The notes under the pieces are model-generated. The model was given only the letters and a program-made list of their open reading frames with translations. It had not been told where the DNA came from and searched no databases. A DNA stretch of 37,659 nt from Lachnospiraceae bacterium (GTDB lineage Bacteria > Bacillota > Clostridia > Lachnospirales > Lachnospiraceae), in the NCBI GenBank assembly GCA_910575565.1, contig CAJTFL010000034.1:1-37659 (forward strand). The letters are read 5' to 3'. Of this stretch, positions 8,226 through 15,725 are shown piece after piece; position 1 is the first letter of the stretch; every line of letters begins with the position of its first letter. The position numbers and the translations under genes are program-made.

Positions 8226-9218
8226 TTATTTTTTATCTTCCAACTCTTGTAATTCTTCTATACTTTCAAGAAAATGGCATTCCACCGGAGAAAGGATATC
8301 CTCCTGCTTTTTCCGATATTTGTCGTATTCTCCATGCGCCTTTTCAAGAGCCTGTTTATGAGTAACTCTTCCTTTTGTAGTTAAAATATCCCTTCTTGTC
8401 ATTTTCAGATAGTCGTCAATTGTTTCCAGCCAGTCTTTCATATACATTGGTTCTTGATTCAAGGCATGGACTTCCGCAATATCTAAATACGCCGTAACGA
8501 TTTTATTTAACGCATCTATTTCTTTTTCGCTTAAATAATTCTTTGCAACCTCTACATCAGAACGTTTAATCTCTCTTCCGGCCCACGATGTTAATCCCAT
8601 ATTGTCCTTATCTGCATCTGCCCGCTGATAGATTACTTCTGCCGCTGTGTGCTTATGAGCCGCCCAGTGCATTTTATTTTGCACCTGCTTAAAAAATATA
8701 ATCGAACTCTCTGCTTTTGGGTCATAATCAATACTTGTTGCATATATTTCCAGAACTTTTCTCCAAAACACTTTTTCAGAAGAACGAATATCACGGATAC
8801 GGGCTAACAATTCTTCAAAATAGTTTCCGCCTCCAAGATTCTTAAGTCGATCATCATCTAATGCGAACCCTTTTTTCATATATTCCTTCAAAATAGAAGC
8901 AGCCCATATTCTAAACTGTGTTCCTCTCAGGGATTTTACCCGATAACCAACGGAAATAATAACATCTAAATTATAGAAATCCACCTGATAGGTCTTACCG
9001 TCAGAAGCAGTGTAGGCAGATTTTGCCCAAACTGCTTCTTTTGCCAATTCTCCTTCTTTAAAAATATTTCTTATATGTTTTCCGATTACACTTTTATCCC
9101 GTTGAAATAATTCAGCCATCTGATCTATGGAGAGCCAAACCGTGTCATGGTCAAATGTAACTTCTATTTTTGTGACTCCATCTTCTGTAGTGTACATGAT
9201 GATATTTGATTGTGTCAT
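8226..9218 (-). CDS. rhuM: RhuM family protein
   Basis: A 330-residue protein of the RhuM (YfdX/virulence RhuM, KilA-N/antirepressor-like) family. The N-terminal part (about 20-110) has the family pattern VWLSIDQMAELFQRDKSVI, followed by HIRNIFKEGEL, then YQVDFYNLDVIISVGYRVKS and GTQFRIWAASILKEYMKKG. The middle contains FFKQVQNKMHWAAHKHTAAE and the C-terminal third is charged. The start was set at the ATG with TTTGGAGGGCACA upstream; an upstream TTG in frame is embedded in this Shine-Dalgarno region. Family members are common near restriction-modification and toxin genes, but their biochemistry is unknown. It is the second gene of the leftward insert operon. Confidence 0.85.
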   Translation of the reverse strand: MTQSNIIMYTTEDGVTKIEVTFDHDTVWLSIDQMAELFQRDKSVIGKHIRNIFKEGELAKEAVWAKSAYTASDGKTYQVDFYNLDVIISVGYRVKSLRGTQFRIWAASILKEYMKKGFALDDDRLKNLGGGNYFEELLARIRDIRSSEKVFWRKVLEIYATSIDYDPKAESSIIFFKQVQNKMHWAAHKHTAAEVIYQRADADKDNMGLTSWAGREIKRSDVEVAKNYLSEKEIDALNKIVTAYLDIAEVHALNQEPMYMKDWLETIDDYLKMTRRDILTTKGRVTHKQALEKAHGEYDKYRKKQEDILSPVECHFLESIEELQELEDKK

Positions 9219-9247
9219 TGTGCCCTCCAAATATTAGATAGTAGATG

Positions 9248-9260
9248 CCTGAAGTTCAGG
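9248..9260. promoter_or_regulatory. Palindrome between the Fic and RhuM genes
   Basis: CCTGAA-G-TTCAGG is a perfect 6-bp dyad in the 92 bp gap, about 30 bp before the RhuM start. It could be an operator, perhaps for the winged-helix tail of the neighbouring Fic protein, or a weak processing site. Confidence 0.35.
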
Positions 9261-9310
9261 AATAAACAGTCGATAACTTAATCTTATCGAATATTCCCTG
9301 AAAATAAATA

Positions 9311-10429
9311 TTATTCTTGTATAAAAAGAGATGCAAGAGAAGCATACTCCCAAATACGATTCCTTACGTTATCGTTTTTTTGAATGACGATACCATTCTC
9401 GCTCAATACGTGCACAGCCATTGATATTGAATTGAACGAACTTCCCAACTGTTTTGCAGCATGGGAAATGCTAGTCACAGGAAAAAACTTAAGATAATCA
9501 TATACGATCCAAACGCTCTTAGGCAGCAATCGTATTTCTTTTAAATGATTTTTATCTTTGACCACAATAGCTTCATACTGTATCAGCAACTGAGCTGATC
9601 TTTTTGCGGCTTTGCCTATAGCGTCTATGAAGAACTTAATCCAACGAATATAACCACCACTGTATTGCGTTGTTTGTAACAAGTCAAAATATTCATTCTT
9701 ATTATGGTATAAGTATTCAGATAAGCATATCAACAGTAATGGTTCGTTTGCGATATCACGAAGTGCCATCTGAACTATTATTCGCCCAACGATACCATTG
9801 TATCGCTCGAATGGATGTATCATTTCAAATTGATAATGAACTAAAGCTGCCTTTATCAATGGGTCAGTGTCTTTGTCATTATATAAATAGGCAGAAATAT
9901 CTGCTAGCGCTGGCAAAACTGCGTCAGGGGCTGTAGGGTTGTAAGATTTGAGATTCGTCCTGACACCCAATAAAAAAGTCTGCTTGTCCCTAATATCAAC
10001 TGGCTTACTAACTACATCACCATATAATGCAATTCCGCAAAGTTCACTTAAATCTGGAGCTGAAATAGTCCTATCCATCGCTGCTTTATAAGCTAGTTCA
10101 AGATTATTGATTCGTGCAATATCTCCTTTGTCGCCCCCACGACTGACAAGTACCTCTTGGAAAGAAGGAGCATCATAGTCAACCATCAGGGAATATGTGC
10201 ATTCTTTTAATAGCATTAATTCGCTGAATGTATCTTTATTTGGGGCATATTTAAGAAGCCCCTCCAGGAATCCAATATTCCGGTGAGACTCAATTAACAA
10301 AGCAGATAGTTCATCATCCATTTTATACATGTCCCCATGCATTAGAGGTCGAGGGGTAAATGTATAATATTTAAAATCGTCTATGTTGTCATCAATATGC
10401 TCAATATAGTCTCCTGTATAGGGAAGCAT
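9311..10429 (-). CDS. Fic-domain protein with degenerate active site
   Basis: A 372-residue protein with the architecture of chromosomal Fic proteins: Fic N-terminal domain (about 25-95, LLIESHRNIGFLEGLLKYAP), Fic core (about 125-270) and a C-terminal winged helix (about 300-370). The usual HPFx(D/E)GNGRxxR is here HPFERYNGIVGR (205-216). His205, Phe207, Asn211, Gly212 and Arg216 remain, but the Mg-binding acid is Arg209 and the phosphate-binding Arg is Ile213. The N-terminal inhibitory (S/T)xxxE(G/N) motif position reads S80-LMV-D84-Y85. Canonical AMP transfer is therefore doubtful. The protein may do other chemistry or act as a regulator. It is the first gene of the insert operon, with GAGG 8 nt before the ATG. 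Confidence 0.8.
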   Translation of the reverse strand: MLPYTGDYIEHIDDNIDDFKYYTFTPRPLMHGDMYKMDDELSALLIESHRNIGFLEGLLKYAPNKDTFSELMLLKECTYSLMVDYDAPSFQEVLVSRGGDKGDIARINNLELAYKAAMDRTISAPDLSELCGIALYGDVVSKPVDIRDKQTFLLGVRTNLKSYNPTAPDAVLPALADISAYLYNDKDTDPLIKAALVHYQFEMIHPFERYNGIVGRIIVQMALRDIANEPLLLICLSEYLYHNKNEYFDLLQTTQYSGGYIRWIKFFIDAIGKAAKRSAQLLIQYEAIVVKDKNHLKEIRLLPKSVWIVYDYLKFFPVTSISHAAKQLGSSFNSISMAVHVLSENGIVIQKNDNVRNRIWEYASLASLFIQE

Positions 10430-10570
10430 CTCGTATACCTCAATAATAAAAATCTATTTTCAGTATATCATAAATTTTGAAATAAGAAAAGGGCTATTAC
10501 TTAAATTTATTTCAAAAATCTAAGTAATAATGAAATATAAATCAAAAATCGAATTTCATGACTTAGACAT

Positions 10571-10753
10571 AGTCACGCTTCATTACTTGTGGAAATGGGA
10601 TTTACGCCATTAGCGATTGCGGAACGGTTGGGGCATGAGAAAATCGAAACAACATTAAATACTTATTCACATTTATATCCCAACAAGCAGGGGGAACTTG
10701 CAGATAAATTAGAGATTGAGAACAGCAGGGAGGAAGAAGAATATTTCCCCTAG
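10571..10753 (+). pseudogene. int: Tyrosine integrase, C-terminal 60 codons (displaced)
   Basis: The frame opens with SHASLLVEMGF and contains AIAERLGHEKIETTLNTYSH, which holds the second active-site His and the catalytic Tyr of the RHRY set. It ends EEEEYFP-stop at 10753. It continues exactly, in frame, the integrase N-terminal piece that stops at 5512. No start codon or ribosome binding site belongs to this fragment. Its last 38 bases overlap the start of the MobC-like gene, as expected in an uninterrupted IME. Confidence 0.85.
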
Positions 10754-11093
10754 AGAGAGGGAAGAAATCGAAGCGAAGATTTTAGCAAGCGGACTTTCTA
10801 AGAAAGATTATTTTGTCCGTTCCTGCATTTATAACAGGGTGTGCGTGGTTGGTAAAAAAGAATTGGTTTATCAGTTGGTAGAGGAACTAAAGATAATGCA
10901 GACAAATATCCGGGAAGTGACAGAACAGTATGAAAGAACAGAGATTGATTTAACGCCGGAGGGATTGGAAGATATGCGGAATGACTGTCTTGATATGCTG
11001 AAAGCTATCCTGTGGGTGTTAGACGGGGCAAAATATCTGTGGCAGGGAAGCACCAACGGAGAAGAAAAAAGCCCCGACAGCGGCAACTGTTAG
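10716..11093 (+). CDS. mobC: MobC-like relaxosome accessory protein
   Basis: A 125-residue protein beginning at TTG, (L)RTAGRKKNISPREREEIEAK, with the KxxGLSKKDYF signature (about 25-34) of MobC-type ribbon-helix-helix proteins, followed by a helical tail (LVYQLVEELKIMQTNIREV). MobC proteins bind oriT and help the relaxase to nick. No ATG is available upstream because a stop precedes the TTG, and homologous proteins start at this point from memory. The gene overlaps the integrase 3' end by 38 bp and precedes the RepA-like ATPase. Interruption of the integrase upstream may separate it from the xis promoter. Confidence 0.7.
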   Translation: MRTAGRKKNISPREREEIEAKILASGLSKKDYFVRSCIYNRVCVVGKKELVYQLVEELKIMQTNIREVTEQYERTEIDLTPEGLEDMRNDCLDMLKAILWVLDGAKYLWQGSTNGEEKSPDSGNC

Positions 11094-11103
11094 GGCTGTG
11101 ATA

Positions 11104-11162
11104 ACTGGAAAACCTCTGTTATCAACAATCACACTATCAGTATAGCAGAGGTTTCTTCCAGT
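11104..11162. repeat. Large hairpin between mobC and the RepA-like gene
   Basis: ACTGGAAAACCTCTG (11104-11118) pairs with CAGAGGTTTCTTCCAGT (11146-11162) as a 15-bp stem with a 2-nt bulge and a 27-nt loop. It lies directly before the ATPase gene, whose ribosome binding site is about 20 bp downstream. It could be an intercistronic attenuator or terminator; no long T-run follows. Confidence 0.55.
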
Positions 11163-11193
11163 GGCAACGATTTTTCAGAAATGGAGGGCATTT

Positions 11194-12171
11194 ATGGAAG
11201 AAACAAAAATCGAATTACAGTTGATTAAATTGTCGGAGATACAGTCGCAGGAAGTTTCTTGGCTGTGGTTTCCGTTTATCCCTTATGGCAAGCTGACAAT
11301 TATTCAAGGCGACCCGGGCGACGGAAAGACAACATTTGTATTGAACATAGCGGCGAAGCTGTCAAAGGGAGAGGGATTAGACAGTGAAATGAAACTGACA
11401 GAGCCTTTGAATGTTATCTATCAGAGTGCGGAGGACGGTCTTGCCGATACGGTAAAGCCACGGTTAGAACAGGCAAAGGCAGACTGTGAGAAAATCTCGG
11501 TCATTGATGAAAAGATAAAATCACTTTCTATGATAGATGAACGCTTGGAAGAAGCTGTTATAAAGACAGGCGCAAAGCTGTTGATTTTAGACCCGATACA
11601 AGCCTATTTGGGCGGCGGTATGGATATGAACCGGGCAAATGAAGCAAGGGATATGACGAAGAAATTAGCGGCACTGGCAGAGAAATACCAGTGTGCGATT
11701 GTCCTTGTCGGGCACATGAACAAGGCGGCGGGAAATAAGGCGGCATGCCGGGGAATGGGTTCGATTGATTTCTTTGCAGTCGCTAGAAGCGTTCTCTTAG
11801 TCGGCAGGGTTGAGGGAGAAGAAAATATAAGGGCTGTGGTGCAGATTAAAAACAACCTTGCGGCGTTCGGACACCCGAAAGCATTTGCACTGTCAGAGGA
11901 CGGTTTTGAGTGGCTAGGGGATTATGAGATTACCGCTGATGAAGTGTTAGGCGGTATCGCCCCAAAAGCAAATAAAATGGAACAGGCAAAGCGGTTACTT
12001 CGGGAATTGGCAGAAACAAACAACGCCATGCAGAGCAATGAGATTTTCAATCTAGCGGACGAACAGGGCATATCAAAACGGACATTGGAAAATGCGAAAA
12101 AAGAGTTAGGTGTCCGGGCAAAGCGGATAAACAATACATGGTATTGGGAACTGGATAAAATCAGACAGTGA
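11194..12171 (+). CDS. RepA-like hexameric helicase / RecA-fold ATPase
   Basis: A 325-residue ATPase. Walker A is GDPGDGKTT (39-47) and Walker B is KLLILDPIQAYLGGG (about 125-139), followed by the DnaB/RepA-type IVLVGHMNKA and a winged-helix-like C-terminus (NEIFNLADEQGISKRTLENA). This is the AAA_25/RepA arrangement common in mobilizable elements of Clostridia, where it probably helps replicate or unwind the excised circle. The ATG at 11194 has GGAGGG 5 nt upstream; the GTG at 11161 does not and was not used. It follows mobC and precedes the oriT-like region. Confidence 0.8.
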   Translation: MEETKIELQLIKLSEIQSQEVSWLWFPFIPYGKLTIIQGDPGDGKTTFVLNIAAKLSKGEGLDSEMKLTEPLNVIYQSAEDGLADTVKPRLEQAKADCEKISVIDEKIKSLSMIDERLEEAVIKTGAKLLILDPIQAYLGGGMDMNRANEARDMTKKLAALAEKYQCAIVLVGHMNKAAGNKAACRGMGSIDFFAVARSVLLVGRVEGEENIRAVVQIKNNLAAFGHPKAFALSEDGFEWLGDYEITADEVLGGIAPKANKMEQAKRLLRELAETNNAMQSNEIFNLADEQGISKRTLENAKKELGVRAKRINNTWYWELDKIRQ

Positions 12172-12179
12172 CGGACGGA

Positions 12180-12440
12180 GAAAGGTAACAGCGCAACAAT
12201 GCAGGGTATTAGAATTTTGCAGTCTTGGAATTGCGTTCTTGAAGATTGCAAGGTTGCAAAAATTATAGACATTGCAATGTTGCGTTGTTGGGAGAGAGCC
12301 GGAAAGCGGCGGTATCAAGGCGGCGAAAAGCCGCCCTGTCCGGTAGGACGGAAAAGCCCCCGGCAGGGCGCAAAACCCGCTTGCGGGTTGCATTTTTGTT
12401 GGCGTAGCTGACAAAAGTGCTTTTGCGTTACTTTAGGGGA
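12180..12440 (+). other. Putative oriT region of the IME
   Basis: There is no gene here. The left half repeats TTGCA/TGCAA words (12188-12275) like protein-binding iterons. The right half is a run of hairpins: GGCGGC-GAAAA-GCCGCC (12319-12335), GTCC-GGTA-GGAC (12338-12349) and AACCCGC-TT-GCGGGTT (12374-12389), followed by GCATTTTTGTTGGCG and GCGTTACTTTAGGGG. Position (after mobC and repA, where a relaxase gene would follow) and structure suggest the transfer origin. The relaxase is absent: sequence of another element begins within the next 60 bp. Confidence 0.5.
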
Positions 12441-12499
12441 ATATTCTTAGCGAACCTTTTTAGATTTAAAAGACTGGCAGTGCGAAATAAAGAAATATG

Positions 12500-14206
12500 T
12501 CACGCTGCCGGTGTTTTTCGAGTTCGTTGGGCGACCACATGAGAACTCTCCAGGTCGCCAACGAAAGAATAATAGATTTCAATTTTTTGTATACGGTGGC
12601 CGCTGCTTTTATCGCCTTCATGGACGATAATCTTCTCAACCAGTTCGTGAAGCATTCCAGGGGTCAGTTTTTCAAAGGAAGTATACTTCCTGGCAAGTTC
12701 CACAAAGCTGTTGATATTGACTACCTTGGAATCCTGCTCAACAATCTGATTCTTTAAGTCCTCGACCTCCGCTTTCAAGGTATGCTGTTCATTCTCATAA
12801 TCCCTGGAAAAAATCATGTAGCGCTCGTCTGAAAGTTTCCCGGAGAAATTATCTTCATACAGCTTTTTGATAATTCTATCCAACTCCACGATACGATATT
12901 CCTTTGCCGCAAGGGTTTTTTGCAGGTTTTTTACATCTTCCTGCTGTTTGGAAAGTGTCCGGTTCATAATGAGCCTTACAAATTCCTTCTCTTGCTCGGT
13001 GGCAAGTTTTACGATCTGCCATAGGTTTTCAAGAACCAGTTCCTCCAACACGGTCTGGCGGATATAGTGGGCGGTGCAACATTTCTCAACACTCCGTTTC
13101 CGGTAGCTTCCGCAAATATACCGGGGGTCTTTGCCGGAAGTGTTGCTCCCGGTTGAGAAATGGAGAGGAGAGCCGCAATCCGCACAATAGAGCATACCGG
13201 AGAAAAGTCCGGGTTCATGGTCTTTGGAGCGCCGCCTCCGGTGTTGGGAAAGCCTCTGGACAGTTTCCCATACTTCCTCGGTGATGATCGCCTCATGGGT
13301 GTTTTTGAAAACCATTTGCTGCTCTTCAGGAGTAGGGTAGCGTTTTTTGAACTTATAGGACTTGGAAAATGTTTTAAAGTTTACCGTATGTCCCAGGTAC
13401 TCCTTGTGCTTTAAGATTACAGTAATTGACGCTGCGCTCCATACACATTCCGCATGGGGGAGATACCTCCTGGTCTTTCCCGTCCTCCGATATTCAATGG
13501 TTCCAGGAGTTGGAATGTTCCGGCGGGTCAATTCACTGGCAATCCGTCCAACGCCCAGCCCCTCCACACGTAAGTCAAAGATCAGCTTTACAACGGGGGC
13601 CGTTTCTTCATCAACCAGAAGTTTTCCATCCTTGCCTTTGATATAGCCGTATGGAGCGTGGGAGGAAACCCGTTCTCCTGACATTCCCTTCATCCGTTTG
13701 ACCGCCCGCTGCTTTTTGGAGCAGTCACGGGCATACCATTCGTTAAATAAATTACGGAAGGGCGTTAGGTCGTTCTCCCCTTTCTGGGAATCCACCCCGT
13801 CGTTGACAGCGATAAAGTGAATGTCATACTCGGCAAACATGATTTCCGTGTACATTCCCACCTGAAGATAGTCACGTCCAAACCTTGACATATCCTTGAT
13901 GATTACCCGCTTGATTTCACCGGATTTAATACCCTCAATCATTTTTTTGAAACTTGGGCGTTCAAAACTTGTACCAGAGTAACCGTCGTCCACAAAAAAC
14001 TGGGTATTGATATAGCCGTTTTCCCTGGCGAAGTTCAGGAGGATCTTTTTCTGGTTCTGAATACTGTTGCTGTCCCCATCGTTGGCGTCGTCTACGGATA
14101 ACCGGCAGTACAGGGCTGTCATGGCTTCTGGAGCCAACACGTTGCGGATAGAATACAAAGTATTTATGGCTGTTCTGTTTGTATCTTTTATCGTCGTCTG
14201 TAACAT
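12500..14206 (-). CDS. Large serine recombinase, TndX/TnpX type
   Basis: A 568-residue recombinase that integrates and excises the element via a Ser-DNA link. The catalytic domain opens with ALYCRLS, where the nucleophile is Ser37. GDSNSIQNQK and MSRFGRDYLQVG follow, then the Recombinase domain (about 160-280), a zinc ribbon with CADCG and YICG plus a further Cys pair (about 345-385), a coiled coil (about 410-480) and the DUF4368-like tail ending IEIYYSFVG. The start is the second of two tandem ATGs after GGAGG. The last 15 residues (SSHVVAQRTRKTPAA) look like an extension. Within it GGCGACC and GGTCGCC form an inverted repeat, possibly linked to the nearby element end. It is transcribed toward the left element boundary, as usual for this family. 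Confidence 0.9.
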   Translation of the reverse strand: MLQTTIKDTNRTAINTLYSIRNVLAPEAMTALYCRLSVDDANDGDSNSIQNQKKILLNFARENGYINTQFFVDDGYSGTSFERPSFKKMIEGIKSGEIKRVIIKDMSRFGRDYLQVGMYTEIMFAEYDIHFIAVNDGVDSQKGENDLTPFRNLFNEWYARDCSKKQRAVKRMKGMSGERVSSHAPYGYIKGKDGKLLVDEETAPVVKLIFDLRVEGLGVGRIASELTRRNIPTPGTIEYRRTGKTRRYLPHAECVWSAASITVILKHKEYLGHTVNFKTFSKSYKFKKRYPTPEEQQMVFKNTHEAIITEEVWETVQRLSQHRRRRSKDHEPGLFSGMLYCADCGSPLHFSTGSNTSGKDPRYICGSYRKRSVEKCCTAHYIRQTVLEELVLENLWQIVKLATEQEKEFVRLIMNRTLSKQQEDVKNLQKTLAAKEYRIVELDRIIKKLYEDNFSGKLSDERYMIFSRDYENEQHTLKAEVEDLKNQIVEQDSKVVNINSFVELARKYTSFEKLTPGMLHELVEKIIVHEGDKSSGHRIQKIEIYYSFVGDLESSHVVAQRTRKTPAA

Positions 14207-14296
14207 CATAACCTCCATTCCGACGAACTTTAAAAGACACGGGTTCGTGGTTCCATTATACCGTATCCCATCCGTCTTGTGAAGTACTTTATTGAT

Positions 14297-14470
14297 TTAA
14301 AGTGTTAATATTTTCTTTCCTGGGGCCGCAACGTCCACATCACGCTCAGCGATGTGCTGTAATTTGTCAAAAATGGTTTCCTTGGCGGCGGTATTGAAGA
14401 AAGAGGATACCACATAGGTTGTGCTTTTGACTTTTTTCTCCATGACTGTTGCGGGCTTGTTATCCGTCAT
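14297..14470 (-). CDS. TnpW-like transposon protein
   Basis: A 57-residue protein, MTDNKPATVMEKKVKSTTYV onward, with the KSTTYVVSSFFN-AKET-DK pattern of the small TnpW-type proteins encoded just upstream of TnpX/TndX recombinases. Its function is unknown. The start at 14470 has GAAAGGTG 7 nt upstream; the same frame is open for 37 more codons upstream but without such a site. It precedes the full-length recombinase by 90 bp. A second, divergent relative is found at 29471-29692 next to a broken recombinase. Confidence 0.7.
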   Translation of the reverse strand: MTDNKPATVMEKKVKSTTYVVSSFFNTAAKETIFDKLQHIAERDVDVAAPGKKILTL

Positions 14471-14583
14471 TTCATCACACCTTTCTATGGCAAGAGGAAA
14501 TGCCGCACTGGAATAACCAGCGCAGTGCCTCATTGTTCTTATTTTTCGTACCGTATTGTCTGGAACAGCGGGACTGTCCATCG

Positions 14584-14983
14584 GCTCGCCCCCGATACGT
14601 GGGAGTATTCAGGCCGGTTCGTGGCTGTCAGCCGGGTAGCTGCCGAACCGCCGCATACCGCCGATAGGTGGGTACACCATATTCGCAGTAAGTTTCGGTG
14701 AGAGGCACGGTTCCTGCCGCTGGTGGTCTTGGCGCTTTCCAGCCTGCCGGGGCTGGTTATCAAGCCGTCAAATGGTCGCTCTGGCCCTTTGATGTCATCG
14801 TATTGACGGACGCTCTGGCCGTCCGCAGGGGGTCTTGGCGTTTGCGCTTGCGGCGCTCACACACAGCGTTTGGAAATCCTGAATACTGATATGAACGGCT
14901 GCCCGTTATTTGTCAAAGAGCAGAATTGCAAAAGGGATTTTTCCCTTTCACCATTAAGGACAGAAACCGGGCAAAAGTTGCTA
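14584..14983 (-). other. GC-rich stretch upstream of tnpW, no confident gene
   Basis: This 400 bp has GC content clearly above its surroundings. Read on the - strand, it contains repeated words (CGCCAAGACC twice, GGCCAGAGCG twice) and small hairpins. A TTGACA box lies at 14911-14916 on the - strand, with a poor -10 (TATCAG) 19 bp away. Short ORFs exist (for example a 23-codon one, MVYPPIGGMRRFGSYPADSH), but none is convincing. It may be a structured untranslated leader for tnpW-recombinase. Confidence 0.4.
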
Positions 14984-15379
14984 TCAGGTCGCCAACTTTT
15001 TTTGGATTTTTTTCAGTGCGGCCCTGGCGGAGCGCATGACAGTAGACTTGTTGCGGCCCTCTATTTTGGCAATCTCCAGGTATGTATAGCCATAGGCGAA
15101 ATGGAGCAGGATACGCTGTCGCTGTCTGGGAGAAAATTCTTCCAGGGTGTCCTTGATTTCCTTTAAGGTTCTCATGCGCTCATAAGTCTGCTCCAGCGGC
15201 TCCGTGGACACTTCAAACAGCAGGCAGGCGTCCCAGGAACGGCAGTCACGGTGACGGAAATCCTCTTTGCGCTGGCGTTCCATTTCCCGGTTATACTCCG
15301 CAAATACCTGGAAAACTTCATGGGATACTTCCACCACCAAAGGGGTTCCCGCTGCGTCAAAGATCGTAACATGAAACAT
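14984..15379 (-). CDS. Sigma-70 region 4 protein of the element
   Basis: A 131-residue protein. The C-terminal half is a sigma-70 region 4 helix-turn-helix (about 80-130: EFSPRQRQRILLHFAYGYTY, then LEIAKIEGRNKSTVMRSARAAL). The N-terminal half is charged and lacks region 2, so it is not a full sigma factor. Such proteins occur in many Clostridia ICEs, probably as activators of transfer or recombinase genes. It starts 10 bp after the 56-residue gene and is followed by tnpW. GGGGGTG lies close to its ATG. Confidence 0.8.
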   Translation of the reverse strand: MFHVTIFDAAGTPLVVEVSHEVFQVFAEYNREMERQRKEDFRHRDCRSWDACLLFEVSTEPLEQTYERMRTLKEIKDTLEEFSPRQRQRILLHFAYGYTYLEIAKIEGRNKSTVMRSARAALKKIQKKLAT

Positions 15380-15389
15380 GAATCACCCC

Positions 15390-15560
15390 CTACGCAGCGC
15401 CGTCCATATGAATCAGGATTCCTTTGGGCAAAGAAAATCCTTCTTTATGCTCAGGGACAACACAGGCATGACCGCATGGGCAGGGAGTGGGGCGTTCCTC
15501 CGCAACGATAAGGACTGTTTCACCAGGGTGCAGCTTAATGACACGAACTAATTTCTCCAT
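15390..15560 (-). CDS. 56-residue Cys/His-rich element protein
   Basis: A short gene with a strong GGAGG 9 nt before the ATG, encoding MEKLVRVIKLHPGETVLIVA, then EERPTPCPCGHACVVPEHKEG and a 16-residue tail. The C-P-C-G-H-A-C-x4-H cluster (27-38) could bind one metal ion. The stop lies 10 bp before the next sigma-like gene, so the two are co-transcribed. No family is recognised; its position between two sigma-like genes suggests a regulatory accessory role. Confidence 0.7.
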   Translation of the reverse strand: MEKLVRVIKLHPGETVLIVAEERPTPCPCGHACVVPEHKEGFSLPKGILIHMDGAA

Positions 15561-15581
15561 ATACAAAAACCTCCGATATTT

Positions 15582-15606
15582 TTATTGAGGGCTTGTCCCT
15601 CAATAA
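15582..15606. repeat. Perfect hairpin before the 56-residue gene
   Basis: TTATTGAGGG-CTTGT-CCCTCAATAA is a 10-bp perfect stem with a 5-nt loop, 14 bp upstream of the GGAGG of the small Cys/His gene. It has no T-run in the transcribed direction, so an RNA stability or translation-control element is more likely than a terminator. Confidence 0.5.
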
Positions 15607-15725
15607 TCGGAGATCCCAGAAGGCTAAAATTAACGGGGTATGGAAAATTTATTGAAAATGTTTTCGCCTGGAAAGAGAAGGGGCAGCAATCCATAGCTGG
15701 ACGCTGCCGCCTTGAGGTCATAGGG

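Larger units (their letters stand above)
5513..10570. mobile_element. 5,058 bp insert splitting the integrase gene
   Basis: Both junctions are set by the integrase reading frame: ...ATTCGTCAC at 5512 and AGTCACGCT at 10571. All its genes (Fic, RhuM, recombinase scrap, KAP NTPase) are on the - strand, opposite to the integrase. No complete transposase or recombinase lies inside. The outermost bases contain a weak inverted match (ATGTCAAG at 5517-5524 against ATGTCTAAG on the other strand at the right end). The pentamer GTCAC occurs at both junctions but is also repeated in the inferred native target, so a target duplication cannot be claimed. Confidence 0.75.
3633..12440. mobile_element. IME remnant: XRE-Xis-Int-MobC-RepA-oriT
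   Basis: The gene order XRE repressor, excisionase, tyrosine integrase, MobC-like protein, RepA-like ATPase and hairpin-rich oriT-like region is typical of integrative mobilizable elements in Clostridia. Two defects are visible. The integrase is split by the insert at 5513-10570, and no relaxase gene follows the oriT-like segment before a different element begins near 12.45-12.5 kb. The exact ends were not identified. Confidence 0.55.

Noticed and set aside
5513..10570. Group I/II intron or intein splitting the integrase
   Set aside because: The insert carries leftward protein genes, has no reverse transcriptase or homing endonuclease, no GTGYG start or intron-like 3' end, and no continuous frame across the junction.
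12529..12561. Inverted repeat GGCGACC/GGTCGCC as the attachment site of the serine-recombinase element
   Set aside because: It lies inside the recombinase reading frame and no matching copy was found at a candidate right end, so it is only noted within the gene entry.
14539..14763. 74-codon - strand ORF upstream of tnpW
   Set aside because: The composition is Arg/Ser/Thr-rich as expected from out-of-frame GC-rich DNA, and there is no good ribosome binding site or family resemblance.
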